The notes beneath the pieces were generated by a model. That model saw only the letters and a program-made list of their open reading frames with translations. It ran no database searches and was not told the origin of the DNA. Position numbers and translations under genes: made by a program. Of a DNA stretch of 26,293 bases, positions 7,307 through 14,808 are shown piece after piece. The stretch comes from JBAWZR01 sp037142915 (GTDB lineage Bacteria; Patescibacteriota; Minisyncoccia; Moranbacterales; UBA1568), in the NCBI GenBank assembly GCA_037142915.1, contig JBAWZR010000009.1:1-26293 (forward strand). The letters are read 5' to 3'. The stretch's first letter is position 1, and every line of letters starts with the position of its first letter.

Positions 7307-10300
7307 ATGTTTTTTGCAAGTCCTCGCCACGAGTCCCGACGCGTCGGGATTTTCGTGGTTCTGGTTTTTTATTTTGGACTGGGATTCGGGGCGAAGGCAG
7401 ATGCCGCAACGTATTATTGGTATGGCGGAACAGGAAATTGGTCTGATTATACGAACCATTGGAGTACGAATTCCGGTAATAGTCCCTCAAGCTCAGCTCC
7501 CAATGCGCCTTTAGCTACAGACAGTGTGGTTTTTGATGCAAGCTCGGGTTCAGGAACAGCAACCATTGATCCGGCTTCAATTACTGTTGCTAGTTTTAAT
7601 GCATCGGCAACGAGTGTTGCTATTAATGATGGCGGACACTCTGTCACAGTGAATGGGAATATTTTAATAACCAGTACCGCTAGCAGACTTATCTCCACGG
7701 GAATTTGGACACAAGGAGCGAGTGGGAATATTAGTAATCCACAATCAGGTAATTATTTTAAACAACTTGTTATCGCAGGCTCAGGGGTTACTACTACCAT
7801 GACTGGTGCTGTTTGGATTGGAACGGTTGGTGGAGGGTTTCTAACCATGGGCCCGGGTACGATTAACGGAGCCGGTCAGAATTTATATTTGTATAATACT
7901 ACAAACGATTCATTGACAGTGAACAATCTTAATATAGGTTCGGCGTTGGGAGCTTTTTATTATACCGTTAGCGGAGCTAATGTTACTCAAAAAGCATTCA
8001 CACTACCAAATAATTTTGCTAGTGTGTCTATAAATCTCAATAATTTGCGAAATTTAACGGCAACAGGCGATTTTAATTTTGGTAATAACGGAATTACGGT
8101 TTTCAACCCCGCAACAACAGGAACCCCAACAAACTACCTGGATATGGGTGCTTCCGCTTTGACTGCCGGTATTATTTACATAGGAACATCTAACTCAAAT
8201 TTTTGTATTAAATTTGGTAGTAGTTTATTGCATTCTATAAACGGAATTCAACGTACTGCCACAGGTACTGCCAATATCGTCGACATGGGAAGCTCAACAA
8301 TCACTTCTTCGGGCAACATAAATTTTACTGGTATTAATGTTACTGCGAGTACAAGTACACTGGTAATGACTGGAACAAATTCTCTAACATCTGCCGGACA
8401 ATCTCTCAACAATTTAACTCATAGTTCATCGGGTACTTTAACTTTGAGTGATAATCCTACCATAGGCGGTAATTTCACAATGTCTGCCGGTACGCTTTCG
8501 CCAGGAGCGACAACGGTCATAATGAACGGGAATGGAAAAACTTTGACGACTAATTCGCAAACACTAAATAATTTTGAGGCATCCGGCAATACAATTCTTG
8601 GTGGTAGTTTAGCGCTTTCTGGTAACTTAACAATTGATTCTGGTAAAACTTTTGATACCAGCGGTTCAAATTACCCCGTTAGTGTTGTTGGTAATTGGAC
8701 AAATTCCGGAACATTTACTGGAAATAATTCATTGGTTACATTGAGCGGCAGTGGTAGTCAAACAATTACAGGTTCAAACACTTTCTATCAATTGTCTGCT
8801 TCCGCTAGTAGTGCTAATCGAACACTAACTTTCGCAAATGGTGCAACACAAACGATATCCAACGCATTAACCCTAACTGGTTCAGGTGGAAATGTTTTAT
8901 CTTTGCGATCTGATAGTCCGACACATCAATGGAATATTACGCCAAATGGAACGCGCACCGTTGACTTTGCTGATATTCAGGATTCAAACAATACTATTGT
9001 AGCCACGCCAATCGTAGCGACCAATTCCATTGATTCAGGTAATAATACATATTGGACAATTACCCCTTCACCTCTAACTGTTTCTGCTCAAGCTGCGAGT
9101 TCAATAACAAAAATAAGTGCGACGCTCAATGGGAATATAATAGCGACTGGTGGCATAAATCCATCCGAAAGAGGATTCAATCTTTATAATGGAAGTGCTT
9201 GTTTTGGTAGTATTATCCAAAATCCAAAAGATACCGGAGGAAGTTATAGTACTGGTGCGTATTCAAAAGTAGTAACAGGCCTATCTAGTGTTACACAATA
9301 TTCATATACCGCTTATGCGGTTAATTCTTCGGGGACAAGCACAAGTGTTTGCCAAAGTCTCGCTACTGCTGGCGATGTTTATTACATTGTAAACAGCAAT
9401 AACACCTGGGTAAGAGGATCAATTTCAAGCAATAAAGATATTGCACAAAAGTACAGCACTTTTGGTCTCACAAATAATAATAATTTTAATTTTAGCAGTA
9501 CTTATCTCATAAATAGTTCAACTCCCAATACCATTACAGACTATATGGCCGGTACTTTTCTGGCTAGTGCCGGTGACGATGCTACACCAATCAATACCGC
9601 AAATGTAGGTTATTTTACGGCTAATCATGGATTGAATTCACCAGTGATTACTGCAACCACGGATAAAACTAGTAGTGATATTGGAAGCGTTTGGCAAGAC
9701 AGCGGAGGTCATCAATTTGTGATTGCAGGGGTTTCCGGAAGTGGGACGGAAACAATAACACTTTATTCAATACCATCGGGTTCGCCATGGACTTATGCAT
9801 TGTCTATTTCCGGAACAACTTTGACATGGGTGAGTGGCGGAACACATCAGGGAAGCATAACTATAACTTCTCAAATAACCGTACAACAATTTCCCGCGGT
9901 TAAAAATATTGTTAATCATATTTTGGTGGATGGAGTTACAGAGGCAAGCAGCGGATCGAGCGGTTACGCAAGTTATGTTGATATGTCCGAAGAATTTGAC
10001 GTGATTGATCCATCAACAATAAATAGGACAAATAATCCTTTTGTTTGGAATGATGCGACCGGTGTTTGGTTGCACGTGAAAAATGTTTTTCGTGCTACTG
10101 CTGGAAGGACCGTCGTACATTCGACATATACTGTTTTGCGCCCAATTAATTTAGGATATTTTGGTATTATACAAGTTGGCGCTATGACAGCTCCTGCGTA
10201 TGATCATCAATATTATTACATTCCTAAAACTAAACCGGTAAGTGGATATGATTTTAAAGCTACTCAACTTTTTGATACAGCTCCAGCTAGTCAAATTAGT

Positions 10301-12058
10301 TTTAACAGTACATATATTGATGATGTTAATAATCCACCCGATAGACAAATTATTTTCTTAAAGAAAAATACTGACAGCAATTATGATATAGGTTTTGCTT
10401 TTGGTTATAGCCCGTACGGCAGTACCGCAGCAAGCAATAGGACTTGTGCTACCACATACGCTAGCGGTTGTTGGTGGATTTACACGAGCAAGAAAACATA
10501 TCCCGTAATGGATGGAGGAACGGGAGTAATAAATAATACGACTTACGATGCTTATGCTTACAGACAATTTATTGATCCAACCTCGTATGATATAGGCAAA
10601 AGTGCTTATTGGAATAATCTAAACGGACATGAACTTGTTTATGTTGATTATCACAGAAGCGCAACGAGTGATGTTACTACATTGCCATCGCAATTTGCCG
10701 GATGGAATGTAAAAGTTATTGATTCGGCTAATATACAAACACCACAGAGCAATGTTTCTGGTGATGGAACATTAGCTTTGTCTACAACGGGCAGTAATAC
10801 CTATGGTTATGCGGTTTTGGAAGTATATGCACCAATCACCACTACAGCCTCTCCCGCGCAAGGCAATTACACGACGACCCAATCCGTCACCCTCACCTGT
10901 GATGACGGTGCCGGTGTCGGGTGTGACAAGACCTACTACACGACGGACGGTACCGACCCAACCACCAGCTCAACTCAATACTCGGGAGTTATTAGTATTC
11001 CGTCCACCACCACGCTCAAGTTTTTCTCCACCGACCTGAACGCCAATACGGAGACCTTCCAAACCAAGACCTATATCATTGATGCGCTTGCCCCCACCGG
11101 AGCCGCCTTCACCATCAATAGCGGTGCCTCACAGACCAATATCACCGCAGTCACTCTCAATATCACCTGTCCCACCGATGCCTGGACTCCGGTTCAGATG
11201 GCCTATGGCAATAGTGCCGCTCCCACCAACTGGACGGACTGTGTCACGTCTCAGGCCCACACTTTAACGAGTGGTGATGGATCTAAAACCGTGTATGTCA
11301 GATTTAAAGACGGAGGAGGGAATACTACCAGTGATCTGACCCAGGCTATTACTTTGGATACAACCATCCCCACCATCACCCTGACCAGTCCAACAGAAGG
11401 ATCAACCGTCTACGGTACGACGATCACGGTCTCTGCCGATGCCGCTGACAATATTGATGTTGCCGGAGTTCAATTCCAACTCGACGGTACCAACCTCGGA
11501 GCCGAAGTCGCGACCGCCCCGTACAGCATCATCTGGAATACGACCCAGACAACTAACGGAACACACACCCTGACGGCCATCGCCCGAGATGCATCCAATC
11601 TCACGACCACCTCAAGCTCTATCACCGTCACCGTTTCCAATGTTGCCGCTTCATCAAACAACAAAAGCGATAAGGGCAGCAGCAAGAAAAAAGACACGAC
11701 CCCCAAGCGTAAGATCGGCTATCATATTAAACACAAGGCCGGAGAAACCACCGCTCCCTTCATCACCATCGATGCTCCGAGAGTAGGCACCACAGCCACC
11801 AACAAAAACAGAAGCCTCTTCATCCTCGCTCATGCTCGGGATGCCAGTGGCATTAAAGCTATGGTTTTCTCCACTGATGGCAAGTATCGCACCAAGAAAG
11901 TCGTCGGATCCGAACTGAAGTATACCTATACGCGACCAAGTGGCTTCGATCGATATCCGAGAGTAGTCTACGTCATCGCATACGATAACCTCGGCAATCA
12001 GAAGAAAGTAGGTATCACGCTCCAGAATGGGAAGGTGGTGGCGGTGCGGGGGGTGTGA
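7307..12058 (+). CDS. Giant modular cell-surface protein
   Basis: 1,583 residues. A basic N-terminus and hydrophobic stretch (IFVVLVFYFGLGFG, then AKADA) form a signal peptide cut near residue 33. Residues ~36-585 start with YYWYGGTGNWSDYTNHW, a motif common in large environmental surface proteins, and continue as Ser/Thr/Gly/Asn-rich beta-solenoid-like repeats. An FN3-like domain follows (~588-690), then an unrecognised module (~695-1170), a chitobiase-C-like domain (~1178-1260, KTYYTTDGTDPTTSSTQYSG), an Ig-like domain (~1262-1350), a Big_9-like Ig domain (~1353-1448, VAGVQFQLDGTNLGAE) and a Ser/Lys linker. The last ~115 residues are a module shared with the protein at 20934. Probably an adhesin or cell-surface filament; the function is inferred. 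Start: GGCGG lies just upstream of the ATG. Base composition changes sharply near 10835. Confidence 0.85.
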   Translation: MFFASPRHESRRVGIFVVLVFYFGLGFGAKADAATYYWYGGTGNWSDYTNHWSTNSGNSPSSSAPNAPLATDSVVFDASSGSGTATIDPASITVASFNASATSVAINDGGHSVTVNGNILITSTASRLISTGIWTQGASGNISNPQSGNYFKQLVIAGSGVTTTMTGAVWIGTVGGGFLTMGPGTINGAGQNLYLYNTTNDSLTVNNLNIGSALGAFYYTVSGANVTQKAFTLPNNFASVSINLNNLRNLTATGDFNFGNNGITVFNPATTGTPTNYLDMGASALTAGIIYIGTSNSNFCIKFGSSLLHSINGIQRTATGTANIVDMGSSTITSSGNINFTGINVTASTSTLVMTGTNSLTSAGQSLNNLTHSSSGTLTLSDNPTIGGNFTMSAGTLSPGATTVIMNGNGKTLTTNSQTLNNFEASGNTILGGSLALSGNLTIDSGKTFDTSGSNYPVSVVGNWTNSGTFTGNNSLVTLSGSGSQTITGSNTFYQLSASASSANRTLTFANGATQTISNALTLTGSGGNVLSLRSDSPTHQWNITPNGTRTVDFADIQDSNNTIVATPIVATNSIDSGNNTYWTITPSPLTVSAQAASSITKISATLNGNIIATGGINPSERGFNLYNGSACFGSIIQNPKDTGGSYSTGAYSKVVTGLSSVTQYSYTAYAVNSSGTSTSVCQSLATAGDVYYIVNSNNTWVRGSISSNKDIAQKYSTFGLTNNNNFNFSSTYLINSSTPNTITDYMAGTFLASAGDDATPINTANVGYFTANHGLNSPVITATTDKTSSDIGSVWQDSGGHQFVIAGVSGSGTETITLYSIPSGSPWTYALSISGTTLTWVSGGTHQGSITITSQITVQQFPAVKNIVNHILVDGVTEASSGSSGYASYVDMSEEFDVIDPSTINRTNNPFVWNDATGVWLHVKNVFRATAGRTVVHSTYTVLRPINLGYFGIIQVGAMTAPAYDHQYYYIPKTKPVSGYDFKATQLFDTAPASQISFNSTYIDDVNNPPDRQIIFLKKNTDSNYDIGFAFGYSPYGSTAASNRTCATTYASGCWWIYTSKKTYPVMDGGTGVINNTTYDAYAYRQFIDPTSYDIGKSAYWNNLNGHELVYVDYHRSATSDVTTLPSQFAGWNVKVIDSANIQTPQSNVSGDGTLALSTTGSNTYGYAVLEVYAPITTTASPAQGNYTTTQSVTLTCDDGAGVGCDKTYYTTDGTDPTTSSTQYSGVISIPSTTTLKFFSTDLNANTETFQTKTYIIDALAPTGAAFTINSGASQTNITAVTLNITCPTDAWTPVQMAYGNSAAPTNWTDCVTSQAHTLTSGDGSKTVYVRFKDGGGNTTSDLTQAITLDTTIPTITLTSPTEGSTVYGTTITVSADAADNIDVAGVQFQLDGTNLGAEVATAPYSIIWNTTQTTNGTHTLTAIARDASNLTTTSSSITVTVSNVAASSNNKSDKGSSKKKDTTPKRKIGYHIKHKAGETTAPFITIDAPRVGTTATNKNRSLFILAHARDASGIKAMVFSTDGKYRTKKVVGSELKYTYTRPSGFDRYPRVVYVIAYDNLGNQKKVGITLQNGKVVAVRGV
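7327..7358. repeat. Palindromic element inside the signal-peptide coding region
   Basis: A perfect 16-base palindrome, TCCCGACGCGTCGGGA (7334-7349), is flanked by CCACGA (7327-7332) and TCGTGG (7353-7358). It encodes the basic SPRHESRRVGI stretch at the start of the giant surface protein. It resembles a slightly decayed copy of a dispersed palindromic repeat; only one copy is present in this window. Confidence 0.7.
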
Positions 12059-12059
12059 T

Positions 12060-12088
12060 TTGCCAAGGAAGAAGAGTCGTGCTAGACT
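12060..12088 (+). promoter_or_regulatory. Promoter of the rpsF-ssb-rpsR cluster
   Basis: TTGCCA (12060-12065), a 17-base spacer and TAGACT (12083-12088), starting 1 base after the previous gene's TGA stop. It implies a leader of about 140 bases before rpsF. Confidence 0.65.
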
Positions 12089-12094
12089 GTAAAA

Positions 12095-12237
12095 ACAATT
12101 GAGAAAGTCCAGATTTCTCCCGCTTGGAAGCTTTTCCGAGAGAGGAGGGAATATACCGTTCAATCGGAGGATTTTTTCTCTGTTGAGCGTTTTTATTTTA
12201 GGGAAGTTTAATTTATTTGTTGATGTGATATATCAGT
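12095..12237 (+). promoter_or_regulatory. Long structured leader of rpsF
   Basis: The leader holds a 7-pair hairpin, CTTGGAA (12123-12129) with TTCCGAG (12134-12140, one G-U pair). Next comes CCG (12156-12158) facing CGG (12165-12167), then a T run. In many bacteria the S6:S18 complex binds such a leader to repress the operon. I cannot confirm the exact motif here. Confidence 0.3.
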
Positions 12238-13005
12238 ATGGCTTTGCAATACGAAGTGTTTTACGCGGTGGGCGAGAAGGATGAGTCCCAATTACCGCAG
12301 ATTCAGGAAGAAGTGAAGGGTTTGGTCGAAGCGGCCGGAGGTACCTGGTTGGCCGAGGAGATGGTCGAGCGGCGCAAGTTGGCGTACGCGATCAAGAAGG
12401 AAACGCGGGCGGTATATATCGCTAAGCGATTCACCATGCCGGATGCCGATGAGCGCAAGAAAACCGACAAGGAGGGTATTATTTCCGAATTATCTCGACA
12501 ATTGGAATTGCACAAGGGTGTGTTACGTCATATTATCGTTCGCGCGGAGGGTTTGCCGGCGCTCGGAGAACGGGAGATGGTGCCGCAGATCCCGCGTCCG
12601 GGCCGGCGTGATGATCGTCGTGGTGATCGCCAGCCACAGCCGAGTGAGACACAGGTTCGCGAACAGGCGCTCGATGCTCGATTGGCACACAAGCCCGAGG
12701 TAGCGGTTGCTCCGAAAGAAGCGTTAAAAACAGTTGAAGAGAAAGCAGTTGTCAAAGAAGAAGTGAAAGAGAAAGCAGAAGTTGTTGAAAAGAAAGAAGA
12801 GAAAAAAGTAGAAGCGCCGAAAGCGAAGAAGAAAGCTGTCGAAGAAAAAGAGGTGGGGCAAAAAGCAGAAAAAGTAGAAGCAGTGAAAGAGGAGAAAAAA
12901 TCAGAGGAAGAAGCACCGAAGAAGCGTGTGACCCGCAAGAAAAAAGAAGCGACTCTGGATGAAGAGGAAATCGACAAGAAACTCGACGAAGTGTTAAATC
13001 TGTAA
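12238..13005 (+). CDS. rpsF: Small-subunit ribosomal protein bS6 with a long charged C-terminal tail
   Basis: 255 residues against about 95-135 in most bacteria. Residues 1-~105 are the bS6 ferredoxin-like fold (ALQYEVFYAVGEKD, ERRKLAYAIKKETRAVYIAKRF, ELHKGVLRHIIVRAEG), which binds 16S rRNA with bS18 in the platform of the 30S subunit. After ~110 comes a linker rich in Arg/Pro/Gln, then ~160-255 almost entirely Lys, Glu, Ala and Val, ending KKRVTRKKKEATLDEEEIDKKLDEVLNL. The tail is probably helical or disordered and solvent-exposed. Extended bS6 tails occur in several phyla, CPR included. The ATG has no Shine-Dalgarno sequence (preceding bases are AT-rich). First gene of the conserved rpsF-ssb-rpsR order; ssb follows after 10 bases. 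Confidence 0.95.
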   Translation: MALQYEVFYAVGEKDESQLPQIQEEVKGLVEAAGGTWLAEEMVERRKLAYAIKKETRAVYIAKRFTMPDADERKKTDKEGIISELSRQLELHKGVLRHIIVRAEGLPALGEREMVPQIPRPGRRDDRRGDRQPQPSETQVREQALDARLAHKPEVAVAPKEALKTVEEKAVVKEEVKEKAEVVEKKEEKKVEAPKAKKKAVEEKEVGQKAEKVEAVKEEKKSEEEAPKKRVTRKKKEATLDEEEIDKKLDEVLNL

Positions 13006-13015
13006 ACACAAATAT

Positions 13016-13540
13016 ATGAATGTGAATAAAGTGGTTTTGGTGGGGCGTCTGACCAAGGATCCAGAAGTCCGCACTTCGAGCACTGGCAAGCAGGTGGCAA
13101 GTCTCTCAATGGCAACGAACTCCTACTGGACGGATAAGGATAATCAGCGCAAGGAGCAGACTGAATTTCACAATGTCGTGCTCTGGGGGCGTTTGGCGGA
13201 AATCGCTGGACAGTATCTCGTGAAGGGGCAGGAATGTTACGTCGAGGGTCGCTTGCAAACGCGAACCTATACCGATAAGAATAATATCGAGCGGCGGACG
13301 ACGGAAATTGTGGCTGACAATTTGCAGATGGGCGCCAAGTCACAGGGCGGCGGCAATGCCGGTGGCGGTCAACAGCAGGGCGGCGGATATGCTCCGAGTG
13401 CTCCACGCGCGGCGCAACCAACCGGGAATGCCGTGCCACAGCGACCGGCTCCGAAGCAGGAAATGCCAATTGAGGAGATTCCGACGATTAATCTCGATGA
13501 CGAGAAGGAAGATATTCGGATCGAGGACGTGCCATTCTAG
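13016..13540 (+). CDS. ssb: Single-stranded DNA-binding protein
   Basis: 174 residues. SSB coats single-stranded DNA in replication, recombination and repair and recruits partner enzymes through its C-terminal tip. The OB fold covers ~1-110 (MNVNKVVLVGRLTKDPEVRTSSTGKQVASLSMATN, then TEFHNVVLWGRLAEIAGQYLVKGQECYVEGRLQTRTY). A Gly/Gln-rich flexible linker follows (~110-155), then the acidic tip ending EDVPF, a close variant of the canonical DDIPF protein-interaction motif. The ATG lies 10 bases after the rpsF stop with no Shine-Dalgarno sequence, so translation may be coupled. Its location between rpsF and rpsR is the standard bacterial arrangement. A 229-base structured gap separates it from rpsR. 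Confidence 0.97.
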   Translation: MNVNKVVLVGRLTKDPEVRTSSTGKQVASLSMATNSYWTDKDNQRKEQTEFHNVVLWGRLAEIAGQYLVKGQECYVEGRLQTRTYTDKNNIERRTTEIVADNLQMGAKSQGGGNAGGGQQQGGGYAPSAPRAAQPTGNAVPQRPAPKQEMPIEEIPTINLDDEKEDIRIEDVPF

Positions 13541-13601
13541 TTTTTTTCATCATTCTTTGGCCTCCGCATTCGCCTTGTGCCACCCTCTCAAGCCGACGCA
13601 A

Positions 13602-13720
13602 CTGTTGGTTTCAGAAAATGAAAGTGACGCACCAACAGGCTCAGCAATAAGGTTTCTCTTAATGTAAGGTTTTCACTGCGACGGCAGTGAGAGTGTGTCA
13701 AAGCCAAATACGGAAGCCTT
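13602..13720 (+). ncRNA. Structured intergenic RNA between ssb and rpsR (class unknown)
   Basis: Three pairings are visible: CTGTTGGT (13602-13609) with ACCAACAG (13631-13638), enclosing TTCA/TGAA; TCACTGC (13673-13679) with GCAGTGA (13684-13690) around the loop GACG; and AAGGTTTC (13649-13656) with GAAGCCTT (13713-13720, one G-U), which encloses the second hairpin. No T run follows, so it is not a plain terminator. It may be a regulatory leader for rpsR or an mRNA-processing element. Confidence 0.4.
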
Positions 13721-13769
13721 AAAAAAGTGAAAGAGTATCGTTTTTAGAAATTATTATCATTTTATTGTT

Positions 13770-13973
13770 ATGGACATCAAGAGCAGCATATTTAGTCGCA
13801 AGTTGGAAAATATCGATTACAAGGACGCGTATTTTTTGCGTCGATTTCTCAACTCTCAGGGGAAGATTTATCCTCCCAAGAAGTTCGGTTTGAGCACCAA
13901 GCATCAGCGTAATCTGGCGACAGCTATCAAGCGCGCCCGGTTTATGGGTTTGATCCCGTACGTGATCAAGTAA
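13770..13973 (+). CDS. rpsR: Small-subunit ribosomal protein bS18
   Basis: 67 residues, the usual compact bS18 length. It binds beside bS6 on the 30S platform. Hallmarks are DYKDAYFLRRFLNSQGKIYPPKKFGLSTKHQRNLATAIKRARFMGLIPYV, which is the conserved rRNA-binding core with the TKHQR and AIKRAR motifs. The ATG follows an AT-rich stretch with no Shine-Dalgarno sequence. I see no Cys zinc ligands, so this is a zinc-free form. It is the third gene of the rpsF-ssb-rpsR cluster but lies 229 bases after ssb, unusually far for this cluster. A long hairpin ending in seven T follows the gene. Confidence 0.96.
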   Translation: MDIKSSIFSRKLENIDYKDAYFLRRFLNSQGKIYPPKKFGLSTKHQRNLATAIKRARFMGLIPYVIK

Positions 13974-14002
13974 GGATAAGCGGTTGTTTTTAGAGAGTTT
14001 GT

Positions 14003-14086
14003 AAAATCGATCCAAGTATGTCCCCGGGCGCCCGTGGTCCGAGTACGAACCAAAGTTGCCCGAAGACATCTTAGATCGATTTTTTT
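14003..14086 (+). terminator. Long tiered hairpin with T run after rpsR
   Basis: Nested pairings are AAAATCGATC (14003-14012) with GATCGATTTT (14074-14083), ATGTC (14018-14022) with GACAT (14065-14069), CGGGC (14025-14029) with GCCCG (14058-14062), and TGGT (14035-14038) with ACCA (14049-14052). Seven T close it (14080-14086). It is probably the terminator of the rpsF cluster, but it is much longer than a plain one and could instead be part of the efp leader. Confidence 0.6.
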
Positions 14087-14129
14087 GAAGTAGCGAGTGT
14101 TATTTATTTCAAGAAATATTATATTTTGT

Positions 14130-14687
14130 ATGTTAAATCTGAGCGATATCAAAACAGGGAAACACATCGTGGTGGAGGGGCAACCCTACGCGGTGCTGTA
14201 TCATGAACACTCCAAGACGGGGCGGGCAGGGGCGGTCTTGCGGACGAAGTTGAAAAATCTTTTGACGGGCAATGTATTGGACAAGACCTTCCAGGGGTCG
14301 GAAAAGGTGGAGGATGCCGATGTAGCCAAGTCCAAGGCGCAGTACCTCTACCGTGAGGGCGAGGGATTCGCGTTTATGGATATGGTAAGTTATGACCAAT
14401 TCACTCTGTCCAAAGAGACGATTGGCGATGCGAAATATTACTTGCTCGAAGGAACCGAACTCGTGGTGCTCAATTGGAATAGTCTGCCGATTGGCATTGA
14501 ATTGCCGGCCAAAGTGACGCTCCTCGTGACCGATGCGCCGCCGGGTATCAAGGGCGATACGGTGAGTGGTGCGGAGAAGACACTCACGCTCGAGACGGGG
14601 TTGCAGGTGAGTGCACCGCTCTTCGTGAAGGAGGGTGACCGCGTGATCGTCAACACCGAGCGCGGGACGTATGTTTCGCGAGCGTAA
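14130..14687 (+). CDS. efp: Translation elongation factor P
   Basis: 185 residues, the family's usual length. EF-P binds between the P and E sites and relieves ribosome stalling at proline runs. The KOW-like domain I (~1-65) shows LSDIKTGKHIVVEGQPYAVLYHEHSKTGRAGAV, followed by RTKLKNLLTGNVLDKTFQGSEKVE. Two OB domains follow, with LPAKVTLLVTDAPPGIKGDT and the closing VKEGDRVIVNTERGTYVSRA. The residue at the modified loop tip is Arg32, as in rhamnosylated EF-P, not Lys34 as in E. coli. Start: ATG 14130 gives the canonical length; a GTG at 14097 would add 11 residues unlike the family. No Shine-Dalgarno sequence is visible, and I could not place a convincing promoter in the short gap after the hairpin. 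Confidence 0.96.
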   Translation: MLNLSDIKTGKHIVVEGQPYAVLYHEHSKTGRAGAVLRTKLKNLLTGNVLDKTFQGSEKVEDADVAKSKAQYLYREGEGFAFMDMVSYDQFTLSKETIGDAKYYLLEGTELVVLNWNSLPIGIELPAKVTLLVTDAPPGIKGDTVSGAEKTLTLETGLQVSAPLFVKEGDRVIVNTERGTYVSRA

Positions 14688-14711
14688 AGTAGAAGAGTTC
14701 TGCTTGAATGA

Positions 14712-14753
14712 AAAAATCGCCAATCAATAGTATATTAATTGATGGCGATTTTT
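14712..14753. terminator. Bidirectional terminator between efp and a minus-strand gene
   Basis: AAAAATCGCC (14712-14721) pairs with GGCGATTTTT (14744-14753). The stem is extended past one bulged A by ATCAAT with ATTGAT. T runs occur on both strands, serving efp on the plus strand and the membrane-protein gene on the minus strand. Confidence 0.85.
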
Positions 14754-14808
14754 GTACCTCGTTTTTGAGGATTTAATATCTCTTGGTTTGATTCCCATTT
14801 ATATAAAA

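Noticed and set aside
12528..13469. 313-residue open frame opposite rpsF and ssb
   Set aside because: It is a shadow of the charged rpsF tail; its Ser/Phe-rich translation and the certain plus-strand genes rule it out.
14035..14052. TGGTCCGAG resembles a conserved string of the guanidine-I (ykkC) riboswitch
   Set aside because: The other conserved blocks of that riboswitch are absent, and the string is explained as one arm of the hairpin after rpsR.
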